NCBI GenBank assembly: GCA_016744475.1
Contig: JADGEH010000010.1
Coordinates: forward strand, 1-64,000
DNA from: Thiotrichales bacterium
GTDB taxonomy: Bacteria > Pseudomonadota > Gammaproteobacteria > Beggiatoales > Beggiatoaceae
DNA: 64,000 nucleotides
Direction of reading: 5' to 3'
The translations under genes were made by a program, and so were the position numbers. Positions 56,401-64,000 of this stretch are shown one piece after another. Below the pieces are notes generated by a model, which saw only the letters and a program-made list of their open reading frames with translations, did no database searches and had not been told where the DNA came from. Position 1 is the first letter of the stretch, and the number at the start of each line of letters is the position of its first letter.

Positions 56401-56907
56401 AACTCAGTGCAAGCCCGCTTTGAAGCCGTGCAGCCTTTTAATCAAGCGGGGTTGTGGAAAGTGTTATATCAAGCACAAGGCTTAGATGGCACTTGGTCAG
56501 AACAAGTGAACGGTGAAGTTCAACTCGCCACCCTTAAAGCCGTCAGCATCCAAGCGGTATTGAATCAATCTATTTATCGCGTCGGCGAGCAACTGCGCTT
56601 TGATGTGCAATTGAACGCGCTGGATGACACGACTTATGATGTCTATGCCGCGATTATTTTTCCCGCTGGCTATTTTGTCACCCTGCGCTATCCACTTGAA
56701 TTTAGTTTGCCAGGAACGATTATTCCCTACCAAAGCGAATTGTCTTTTAATCCTTCCAAGCATTTAAATATGATGGATTTAGCCCTGCCACCTGGATTAC
56801 AACCGGGCACTTATAGCGTCTGCGGCGCCCTCAGTCCCGCTGGCAATGATCCTTGGGACATGGCGGCCTGGGTAGATTTTCATTGTGCGGATTTTGATTT
56901 AAAGTAG
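53470..56907 (+). CDS. Secreted multidomain protein with caspase-like (clan CD) cysteine peptidase
   Basis: The 1,145-residue protein has an unusually long leader, with the hydrophobic core near residues 38-57 (cleavage near AFA-QT). Then come two DUF1566/Lcl-type domains (HSDTGLMWDRC...YKGYSDWRLPT), a PKD-like segment, and three InlB-type repeats (GFAGWSPAPCANSFVMP). The peptidase domain (about 675-910) has His768-Gly769 in LHIHGHA and Cys809 in IVDTCYSGSF, the clan CD dyad of caspase, legumain and gingipain types. A C-terminal Ig-like region follows. A GGAG site precedes the start. The substrate is unknown. Confidence 0.85.
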   Translation: MRIPFKPMLCPISSMPLNQIIEHTRCFVSLFGRTPSLDFKPLAVFSLLFMAYMNQAFAQTCVSTIEPNNPDSEFTIHNDGTVSHSDTGLMWDRCTWGQTGANCDSGSVSTYTWEDAQQQATIANQQAYKGYSDWRLPTKRELQSLVEYQCYEPAINTVAFPAMPSTPLASFWSGSLHANSSDYAWIMYFNYGYVSDGYLNYETYYVQLVRGGRSFSPLPNQASQSCNAGAAALDAEFDIHTDGTTTHARTGLIWDRCAWGQMGADCAMGSADKYTWDQAQQQAQLANQQNYKGYSDWRLPTIEELVTFAEEMCIVPTINTTAFPATPSNYFWSDSPHASSSGNVWGVHFGNGDDYANLPGNASHVRLVRGGQSFGPLPAVPIALFEVSSSDLSLTVTANIVEGNASYAWEMVHKYDPNDRYTGAGQSTSFQVSSAGEYDITLTVANRAGNDTLTQSVTLIEAAKLFSLSLTQIGEGAVSGSGDFAAGANVTLSATPAVGHGFAGWSPAPCANSFVMPANELSCTATFSPPAPQAFSLTLMQTGDGTISGAGDFIAGAPVTLTATPAVGHGFAGWSPTPCANSFVMPSNALSCTATFSPPAPQDFSLTLTQTGEGTVSGAGDFAVGNYVNLSATPATGYRFADWSPAPCQESFAMPASDLACLATFELISTSGLGKAIIITASGSHKENTLFSRSEELTRNMYRTLYQRGFEHEDIIWLNPKTWQDINGNGADDGVVDNDLFDPEAALNQAFDTMRNLQAGQQFVLHIHGHALQDQLKITRDYWLPATQLKTLLDKVPTGVQQIVIVDTCYSGSFLDELQGHPDRIVLTASDAQSTAWNAKYATFSGKLIETLRRGGHVGEAFQATENMMRDTPKVFGAQRPQLDDNGDGVFSSQDGTRAAQVVIGKDGLRAADAPEIVRVHERLSLSSAEAVLWVKTSPTGEQVRKVRATLIPPTFAADHYAGEDTDFGRIELDMGYNSVQARFEAVQPFNQAGLWKVLYQAQGLDGTWSEQVNGEVQLATLKAVSIQAVLNQSIYRVGEQLRFDVQLNALDDTTYDVYAAIIFPAGYFVTLRYPLEFSLPGTIIPYQSELSFNPSKHLNMMDLALPPGLQPGTYSVCGALSPAGNDPWDMAAWVDFHCADFDLK

Positions 56908-56951
56908 TTTTTAGTTTGATATTTTAATGAATACGACATAGGAGAATCTGT

Positions 56952-59900
56952 ATGCAAACACATAAACTTATTTTACCCTTTGCTGTTTATTGTTGTACTT
57001 TTCTAGTTTTTCCTGCTTATGCACTAGAAGACAACACCCCTCCTGTATTACAGTCCATTAGCATTACTCCAAATACAGTAGTTGATGAACAGACAGTGGA
57101 TATTTCCGTCAAAGCAACTGATGATTTAGCAGGGATTAAAAACATTTATTTGTTTATTCATAACCCCAATGGACAAGGTGAAAGAAGTGTCTCACCTTTA
57201 AGTTTTAATTCAGCCACTCAATCTTATGAAAGAACTTTTACAGTACCAAAATATGCATTATCAGGGCAATGGTATATTTATCAAATTCAGTTGCATGATA
57301 ATGCTGGAAATGTAAATACCTTAAATCATGGAAATGGCATTAACTCAATATTTCAAGTTAATTCTCGTCAACCTGATAGTACATTACCTGCACTACATGA
57401 TATTCAAATAACGCCTGGTGTCGTCGCCCCTGGACAAACAGTACGAGTTTCTATTCAAGCTTCAGATGATTTATCAGGTATAGATCGAGTAGTTTCTTTT
57501 ATTAATAATCCAAATGGAGATGGTGAACGTTCTGCATCATCAATGACATTTGATAGTGTAACACAGCGTTATATTCGAGATTTTGTCGTGCCTGATCAAG
57601 GTATGTCAGGGCAATGGTATGTACATCAAGTACAAGTCTATGATAATGCGTGGAATACTATTTCACTTGATTATCCTCATGGTATTAATGCAACGTTTAA
57701 CGTCAACTGTGCTGTTCCTTCTGCTTGTGACTCGACTCGCCCTACTTTACATGGAATAGAAATAACGCCTAATGTAGTTTCAGATAATGAGTCAGTGACT
57801 ATTTCTGTGCAGGCAACGGATGATTTATCGGGCATTGCTCGCGTGACATTATTTGTCACTATGCCAAATGGGGATGGAGAGCGTCATACTTATCCTTTGA
57901 CATTTGAAGAAAATACACAACGCTATGTGCGAGTTTATGAAGTGCCTCGTTTTGGACAATCAGGAGAATGGTATATTAGCCAGATTCAAATAGAAGACAA
58001 TGCAGGTAATGAATTAATTTTGCATCATAACAGCGGTATAAATGCGACATTCCAAGTCGGTGAATCGCGCTTAGCAGAAACTATTACAGATACAACAGAA
58101 CGTGAGGAATTAGTCAATGCTGAACGTGCTGCCATTCTTATTTATCCTCGTGGGCAAGGTACTGGTTATAAACAAGAGGTTTCAATTGAGTTTATGGCCG
58201 CCCATATTTACCGCACACTGAAAATGCGTGGTTATAGTAATGAAGAAATCTACTTCTTATCACATAAACCAGATATGGACATCAATGCTGATGGCTTTAT
58301 TGATCGTGACGTAGTTGATGGTCCAGTGACTGTACCTGATTTATCTGTGCCAGGTACAAACCCTAGGGATTTAACCATTGCTGATGTTGAACAGGCATTT
58401 AACTGGGCTAAGCAACAAGGTAGTTTAGATCACCCCTTATTCGTCGCATTTGTGGATCATGCCCTGCCTGAGCAATTGCGGCTAGACCCCTTTAGTGAAA
58501 TGCTGACGGCAACAAAATTAGATGCTTTATTAGATGATTATCAACAAGCAACAGGCAATACAGCCATTGTTTTATTGGAAGCCTGTCATACAGGAACTTT
58601 TTTAGAACAACTGAAGGGTGCTAACCGCATTATTATTAGTGCAACAGATAATCAACTCGCTTACTATGATAACTTAGGTGCTTTTTCTTTTAGTAAATTT
58701 TATTTTGACCACTTACGCAGAGGCGAAGATTTATTCACTGCATTTAATTTAGTCGATCAACGCTTACCTACTTATGGTTACCCATTTGATAAACAATCAC
58801 CTCAATTAGATGATGATGGCGATGGTTTAAACACTTCGCGTGATGGTGTTTTATCTGCTAAATATTGCTTAAATGGCTGCTTTGGTGCTTTATCAGGAGA
58901 AATGACTTTAGAAGTACTAACTACTTCTGCAACTTTAGCATCAGGTCAAAGCATGACACTTAAAACAAAAGTCGGTATTACAGAAGGAAGCATTGCTAAA
59001 GTCTGGGCTTTAGTAATGACACCTGAATCAGCTTCTGAACGTAATGACCAAGGCTTTTCTTTAGCGGCTACACCTATGATAGAAATGCAAAAAAACACTA
59101 ATGGAGAATGGCACGGTCTATTTTCTGGTTATACAACAGCAGGTCATTATGTAATGACCTTCATGGCTCAAGATGATGAAGGCTTTATCACAGCAGCTAA
59201 CCCTATCACATTAACCATGACTGGTGATTCTACTCCATTCAATTCCCCTAAGCTGACTAATATCAGTACACGCTGCTATATCCAAAAAAGTCCTGACAAT
59301 GCCATTGCAGGCTTTGTTGTTGAAGGGACAGGGCAAAAAAAAGTACTGCTACGAGCCATTCGTAGCGGCATTGAAACCAATCCCAATTTTGATTTGTCAT
59401 TAGAGTTATTGCAATTAGTTAATGGCGCATGGAAAAGCCTAGAAACTAATGATAATTGGGGGCAAAGTAGTGATGCCACAGAGATCGGTAGTCTTAGTAC
59501 AAACCTTGTACCCAATAACCTCTACGATGCCGCGTTGATTGTAGCGCTTTCTCCAGGTACTTATACCGCGATAGCGTCACCTTCTAGTAATAACGTATTT
59601 GGTATAGGCGTTGTTAGTGTTGACGACTTAGAACCACAAAGCTCAACCATGCTGACCAATATCAGTGGACGTTGCAAGGTACAAGCAGCGCCGCACAATG
59701 CTGTTGCAGGCTTTGTCGTGAGTGGTGAAGGCTCCATGAAAGCATTGTTACGCGGTATTCGCAGCGCGGCTGATACCAGTGGTTCATATGATCCCAAATC
59801 AGACCTCTATAAAATCACTACCAGTCCTCAACTGCTAGAAAGCAACCAAAGCTGGCAAAGCCATCCACGCGCTCAAGAAATGGCTGCATTGCCCAGCAAT

Positions 59901-60026
59901 CTTGTGCCTGACTATGCAACAGATACGGCTGTTTTACGCGATTTAACCGCAGGCGTGTACACCATTGAAATAAAACCTGAAAGTAATTTTGGAATTGGTG
60001 TAGTAAGCGTGGATGTACTGGACTAA
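56952..60026 (+). CDS. Secreted protein with Ig-like repeats, clan CD peptidase domain and two C-terminal repeats
   Basis: The 1,024-residue protein has a signal peptide (cleavage near YAL-ED). Three tandem repeats of about 110 residues follow (VKATDDLAGI, VQATDDLSGI; SGQWYIYQIQLHDNAGN). The peptidase domain (about 390-630) has His503 in FVDHALPEQ and Cys545 in LLEACHTGTF; the usual Gly after His is Ala, so activity is less certain. Two repeats of about 120 residues close the protein (NAIAGFVVEGTGQKKVLLRA, then FGIGVVSVDDL). The body is visibly more AT-rich than these end repeats. It lies 44 bp after the preceding secreted peptidase gene. Confidence 0.84.
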   Translation: MQTHKLILPFAVYCCTFLVFPAYALEDNTPPVLQSISITPNTVVDEQTVDISVKATDDLAGIKNIYLFIHNPNGQGERSVSPLSFNSATQSYERTFTVPKYALSGQWYIYQIQLHDNAGNVNTLNHGNGINSIFQVNSRQPDSTLPALHDIQITPGVVAPGQTVRVSIQASDDLSGIDRVVSFINNPNGDGERSASSMTFDSVTQRYIRDFVVPDQGMSGQWYVHQVQVYDNAWNTISLDYPHGINATFNVNCAVPSACDSTRPTLHGIEITPNVVSDNESVTISVQATDDLSGIARVTLFVTMPNGDGERHTYPLTFEENTQRYVRVYEVPRFGQSGEWYISQIQIEDNAGNELILHHNSGINATFQVGESRLAETITDTTEREELVNAERAAILIYPRGQGTGYKQEVSIEFMAAHIYRTLKMRGYSNEEIYFLSHKPDMDINADGFIDRDVVDGPVTVPDLSVPGTNPRDLTIADVEQAFNWAKQQGSLDHPLFVAFVDHALPEQLRLDPFSEMLTATKLDALLDDYQQATGNTAIVLLEACHTGTFLEQLKGANRIIISATDNQLAYYDNLGAFSFSKFYFDHLRRGEDLFTAFNLVDQRLPTYGYPFDKQSPQLDDDGDGLNTSRDGVLSAKYCLNGCFGALSGEMTLEVLTTSATLASGQSMTLKTKVGITEGSIAKVWALVMTPESASERNDQGFSLAATPMIEMQKNTNGEWHGLFSGYTTAGHYVMTFMAQDDEGFITAANPITLTMTGDSTPFNSPKLTNISTRCYIQKSPDNAIAGFVVEGTGQKKVLLRAIRSGIETNPNFDLSLELLQLVNGAWKSLETNDNWGQSSDATEIGSLSTNLVPNNLYDAALIVALSPGTYTAIASPSSNNVFGIGVVSVDDLEPQSSTMLTNISGRCKVQAAPHNAVAGFVVSGEGSMKALLRGIRSAADTSGSYDPKSDLYKITTSPQLLESNQSWQSHPRAQEMAALPSNLVPDYATDTAVLRDLTAGVYTIEIKPESNFGIGVVSVDVLD

Positions 60027-60076
60027 CCAAAGGATAGCTTCTTATAGTTTTTCAGATAATTAATGCCCCAAATCAA

Positions 60077-60105
60077 GACTGGCAGTCCTTGAAGAACTGC
60101 CAGTC
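60077..60105. terminator. Perfect 10-bp inverted repeat after the peptidase gene
   Basis: GACTGGCAGT and ACTGCCAGTC enclose a 9-base loop 50 bp after the stop. No U run follows directly, so it may be a Rho-type or protein-bound site rather than an intrinsic terminator. The rest of 60106-60361 shows nothing recognisable. Confidence 0.45.
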
Positions 60106-61620
60106 CTACGGAATGGTACGGTATTTATTTTTCTGAAAATCTATAACGATATGAACTGAGTTATACGACACACTTTTTTTTGACGGTTAACTTTTCAGAC
60201 ATCATATCAATCTGCCTCGTACAACTGACTTATGATCCCTATATATGTTGCATGAGCATACGAGTTTGAATGCATGTGTATTGACCGCAATGGTCAAAAT
60301 GGCATATGAGAACAAGGTACACTCACAGCGCAAAACAGATTCACAAAATGGAGAAAACAGATTGAGAATCCCATCTAAGCCCTCTACTGGCTGATAGCTC
60401 TTGCACCTCCCCTCACTTATAGCGCAAACCTGTGACAGTTCAATAGAACCCAATAACCCCGACTCGGAATTTAGTATTCACAACGACGGCACAGTGAGCC
60501 ACTCGGACACAGGCTTGATGTGGGATCGTTGTACTTGAGGACAAACGGGGGGGAATTGTGAAAGTGGTTTTGCGAGTAGATACACTTGGGAAAATGCGCA
60601 ACAACCCGCACAACTCGCCAATCAACAAGCCTATAAAGGCTACAGCGACTGGCGTTTACCGACGATAGAAGAACAGGCTACCCTCGCTGAGGAAACCTGT
60701 TTTAACCCAGCCATCAATACCACTGCGTTTCCTACTACACCTTCTGACTGGTTTTGGTCGAGTTCGTCCTCTGCCTATGCTTCTCACCCCGCGTGGGGCG
60801 TGGGTTTCGAGAGTGGTAGCGACCACGGCTTAGGTAGTTACTCCAATAGTCACGTTCGTTTGGTGCGCGGCGGACAGTCTTTTGCCTTTTTACTGAGATT
60901 ACAACAAACAAGCAATGGCACAATCAGCAGCAGCAACAGTGCTTTCTTTGCAGGCGCAACAGCCAATCTCACCGCCACGCCCAACCGAGGATATGTTTTA
61001 AGTGGTTGGTCTCCCGCCCCCTGTGCTGCCTCGTTCACCATGCCCGCCAACGGTTTAACCTGCACCGCCACGTTCACCAAAAGCATCAAAGCCCATTTCT
61101 CTTTAACCCCTTCGACAGGCGCACCACCGCTGACAGTCCGTCTGGATGCCAGCGAAGCCTCTGATCTTGACGGATACATCACAGGTTACCGTTGGGCCGT
61201 CGAAAGGCGAACGCTGGCAGGCATGATTAGCGGTCATACCTTTACTCAAACGGGTGATTACACGGTATCTCTCACCGTGACTGACAATGAAGGTTTTACC
61301 GATACCCAGCAGCACAATATTCGTGTTTCACTGCCGTTAAAGGCTCAATTTTCCATGACACCCGCTCAAGGGTCTGCGCCATTGTCTGTGGCCTTGGATG
61401 CCAGTGCTTCTACAGGGTTAAACATGGCCAGTTATGCGTGGCGCAGTTCTGATGGGCAGCAAGCCCGTGGACAGCAGGCTATTTTGACTTTGACCCAAGG
61501 TGGCACACAGACGATCACTTTAACAGTGACAGACGACCAAGGTGCTACTCACAGTGTGCAGCGTTCTGTGGTGGTGGACAGTCATACACCGCCCAATGCG
61601 GTTTTTTCGCTATCGGCTAA

Positions 61621-61779
61621 GAGCCTATACGAAGATGGGGAATCGAAGCGAAAATGCGCTATTTTGAGACAGGTTTTTCGGTTTTTTAAGGCGAATAGCG
61701 GGCTATTTAACGAAAAAAAGCGGAAAACCGGGCCAAAAGGGCGGGTTTGCAGCCGATTATCCCGTTTTCGTATAGGCTC
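61621..61779 (+). repeat. Family 1 MITE-like element, copy I (159 bp), in frame inside a PKD domain
   Basis: It has perfect terminal repeats and TAA on both sides. It adds 54 codons including the duplication. Removing it restores VFSLSANSGAAPLTVSADAS, a canonical PKD opening. The element contributes a basic peptide including VFRFFKANSGLF and KKRKTGPKGRVCSRLSRFRI. Confidence 0.96.
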
Positions 61780-63224
61780 TAACAGTGGCGCCGCACCTTT
61801 GACGGTAAGTGCGGATGCCAGCGCTTCTTCAGATAGCGATGGCAGTGTGGTGCGTTATGTGTGGCAAAGTTCACATGGGCAAACCGCCAACGGCCCGAAA
61901 CCCACGTTCAATTTTACCGCCCCCGGTAGCTATACCCTGACGCTGGCAGTGACCGATGATGGCGGCGCAAGCCGTAATACTTCGCAAATCATTCAAGTAC
62001 ACAGCAGCAACGCAGGCGATGGGCATTGCATCGCCATCGTGCCTGTGGTGAAAAACTTTGGTGCCGTGGTGCCTAATAAAAGCTCTTTTCCAGAAAGCTT
62101 TAACCTATTGAACACCTGTCAAACCGACACCCAAGTGAAAAGCATTTCGATAGGGGGCACTCATCCTGGACAATTTGAGTTATTGAGCAATGATTGTTCA
62201 GGGACGCGCTTGGCTTATCAAAAAAGCTGTGCCGTGAGCATGGCGTTTAATCCTTCCAGTTTGGGCGATAAGCAAGCCCGTTTGACCGTGATGTCTGGTG
62301 CAAATAATCATTTACTGGAAACGCCGCTGACTGGACGCGGCGCGGTGGCACCGCCGACCGCTTGCATTACACGCATTGCGACGAATAGTTTAAGCGCTAC
62401 ACCTGATGTTCGTTGTTCCAGTGACAGCGATGGCTCGATTGTGCGTTATGACTGGGCTATCAGCAGTGCCGTCGGCCCCACGGAGCATTGTCTGGAATGC
62501 AGCTTAAACCACACCTTCCATTTCTCTGCACCGGGTATCTATACCGCGACCTTGACCATCACCGATAACGACGGCAATAGCACCCACACGAGTCAGACTT
62601 TTGAACTCAGCTATGGCAGCCTTCGTTTGAGCAACATCAGCGTGCGCTGTCATGTTCAGCCTAACCCTAAAACAGCGATTGTAGGTTTTGTGATTGAAGG
62701 TACAGGCACGAAAAAAGTGTTGCTGCGTGGCTTAGCCGTGCCGTCCATGTCGCCTGGTTTAGACTTGCATATCAGTCTTAATAGATTCATCAACAACACC
62801 TGGCAAGAAATCCTCAGCAACGACAACTGGATGCAAAGCTCGCGTGCCAATAAAATGACCGCCTTACCCAGTCACTTAGTACCGCGCTCAAGCAACGATG
62901 CCGCTTTACTGGTTGATTTAAAACCTGGGGTGTATACCCTGATTGCAGCGCCTCAAGGCGCCAGCGGTATCGGCGTGGTGAGCGCAGATGATTTAGATGA
63001 AATGAATCCCAGCAGCCGTTTAGTCAACATCAGTGGGCGCTGCTCTGTTGAAGACGGCAACGGCAATGCGATTGCGGGTTTTGTCATTGAGGGCGATGGC
63101 AGCTTGCAAACGCTGTTACGCGGTATGCGCACTGCCAGCATGGACTTATCAGGATCGCTCAACCCACGTTTAGAACTGATGCAGATATACCCTGGCAACC
63201 CCGTGGCGGATGCTTTAGACAATA

Positions 63225-63381
63225 GACTTGTCCGGGTTTAAACGCCGTAGCGAAAAGCAGCGGGATTGAGTGGTTTTTTTCGTTCATTTGAGGCGAATAG
63301 TCATTCTATTTAACGAGAATGAACGGGGAAAACCGCCAATATCCGTTGTTTTGTAGTCGGTGTTTTAAACCTGGAGAAGTC
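63225..63381 (+). repeat. Family 3 element (157 bp) disrupting the secreted-protein pseudogene
   Basis: It runs from GACTTGTCCGGGTTTAA to TTTAAACCTGGAGAAGTC with TA on both sides. With the TA duplication, 159 bp are added, which keeps the host frame on both sides in register, but TAA at 63239-63241 stops translation. Confidence 0.9.
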
Positions 63382-63627
63382 TAATAATAACAACTGGGAA
63401 GACCATCCACGGGCAGGGGAGATTTTAGGATTAGCCTCGAATCTACAAGCCCGCGATGACCGCGACAGTGCGATTTTGCGTGATATGCCAACGGGTGTGT
63501 TTACGGTATTGATGAAGCCCAATGGTGCGCAGGGTATCGGCGTGGTGAGCGTGGATGCGGTGAAATAAAGCATTTGTTGAACAGTGCAACATTCTTTTTT
63601 TATATGTGACACAAAGGAGTAGCCATC

Positions 63628-64000
63628 ATGCGACATTTAAAATATTACTTATTACTGAGCACTCTCAGTTTACTGTATACGCTGGCTAATCCAAGCTGGG
63701 CGGTGACTTTTAAGCAAGTCAGTGCGGGGGATTACCATACCTGTACGGTGTTGAAAGAGGGCGAAGCCGTGTGCTGGGGGAATAATAATAAAGGACAGGC
63801 TTCGCCGCCCTTGGATTTGATGAGCGAAGTGGCTGTGGGGGATGAACACTCTTGCGGTATTAAAAAAGCTGATCATCAAGTGATTTGCTGGGGAGATGAT
63901 AGTCGAGGACAAAAAACGCCTCCTAGCGGTGCTTTTCTTCAACTCGTTGCCGGTACTGATTATACCTGCGGTTTAAAATCTGATGGCAGCATCGCGTGTT
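63628..64000 (+). CDS. Exported RCC1-repeat protein, 5' part (continues beyond window)
   Basis: ATG at 63628 has AAAGGAG 9 bp upstream. A signal peptide (YYLLLSTLSLLYTLANPSWA) is followed by RCC1-type beta-propeller repeats: VSAGDYHTCTVLKEGEAVCW, VAVGDEHSCGIKKADHQVIC and VAGTDYTCGLKSDGSIAC, each with a Cys pair. In bacteria such propellers are usually surface or secreted binding proteins. The reading frame is open to the last base. Confidence 0.88.
   Translation, partial: MRHLKYYLLLSTLSLLYTLANPSWAVTFKQVSAGDYHTCTVLKEGEAVCWGNNNKGQASPPLDLMSEVAVGDEHSCGIKKADHQVICWGDDSRGQKTPPSGAFLQLVAGTDYTCGLKSDGSIAC

Larger units (their letters stand above)
60362..63568 (+). pseudogene. Secreted DUF1566/PKD/choice-of-anchor protein, disrupted
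   Basis: It is a relative of 53470-56907. In its 5' part, TTGAGAATCCC corresponds to the start of that gene but meets TGA-TAG at 60392. The DUF1566 part then has TGA at 60536-60538 where the relative has Trp (RCTWGQTG). From there the frame is open to 63241: one InlB-type repeat, PKD domains (about 61090-61575), a third PKD interrupted in frame by family 1 copy I, a HYDIN-like anchor domain, a fourth PKD and two NAIAGFVIEGDG-type repeats. A family 3 element (63225-63381) then adds a stop; the natural end NNWEDHPRAGEI...VVSVDAVK is still present to 63568. A shorter protein from an internal GTG at 60800 is possible but would lack a signal peptide. Confidence 0.82.

Noticed and set aside
60536-60538. 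TGA read as Trp or selenocysteine
   Set aside because: Other genes in the window end in TGA, no SECIS-like element is seen, and an additional TGA-TAG lies upstream; nonsense mutation is simpler.

Overview
The window reads as gammaproteobacterial chromosome, most likely from a sulfur-oxidising member of the Thiotrichales/Beggiatoaceae type. Signs of this are a cobB-like gene next to a cysteine-free IscA-like gene (the dsrN-dsrR order of the reverse dissimilatory sulfite reductase locus), rnfE-rnfH, hda, the mltB-rlpA-dacA order, typA, tamA, and a high load of short palindromic repeats and secreted multidomain proteins. The assignment is inference from gene content; no rRNA, tRNA or ncRNA gene was recognised in the window.

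Layout. 1-1515: a RelE/ParE-type toxin tail with a repeat fused into it, then rnfE and rnfH. 1565-7885 (minus): a compact six-gene run, yceI > galU > SLOG(LSDAT)/SLATT membrane protein > GGDEF diguanylate cyclase > two paralogous Met-rich membrane coiled-coil proteins. 7886-8835: nested repeats. 8836-10464: cyclic-peptide-type ABC exporter. 11829-18992 (plus): argB, an orphan CheA-like kinase with two Hpt domains, hda, rimI, a periplasmic rhodanese, a DUF4139 protein. 19015-20230 (minus): xthA, panD. 20494-24552 (plus): crcB, phoU, a PhnD-like binding protein and a membrane SpoIIE phosphatase. 24645-26033: ankyrin protein. 26758-29685 (plus): dsrN, dsrR, rhodanese, MOSC protein. 29689-35156 (minus): dacA, rlpA, mltB, trmB, radC, DUF697 protein, small membrane protein. 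35451-37289: CHASE histidine kinase. 37966-38973: acuI-type reductase. 39131-40020: a truncated mrpEFG remnant. 40398-45580 (minus): RDD protein, typA, HExxH protein, dusB, pyrE. 45840-52126: MotA/ZorA-like coiled-coil protein, LysE exporter, tamA, Ser/Thr kinase and a small protein duplicating the kinase's C-terminal domain. 52127-53469: decayed hrpA and repeats. 53470-64000: secreted proteins (two with caspase-like clan CD peptidase domains), a related pseudogene, and the start of an RCC1-repeat protein.

The strongest unusual signal is a set of dispersed short elements. Family 1 is 159 bp (87 bp in two deletion derivatives), has terminal inverted repeats starting GAGCCTATACGAA and mostly a 3-bp TTA/TAA duplication. 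Insertion adds 162 bp (54 codons), and one reading frame through the element is fully open. Two of nine copies lie in frame inside protein-coding sequence: a PKD domain at 61621-61779 and a RelE/ParE toxin at 1-149. This parallels the Rickettsia palindromic elements. Two further families of about 157 bp (ends GGCTCTGTTGAC and GACTTGTCCGGG, flanked by TA) are also present, one of which shares an internal core with family 1.

The second strong signal is the operon joining a TRPM-like SLOG sensor fused to SLATT-like membrane segments with galU and a diguanylate cyclase. This is a plausible nucleotide-sensing membrane effector module.
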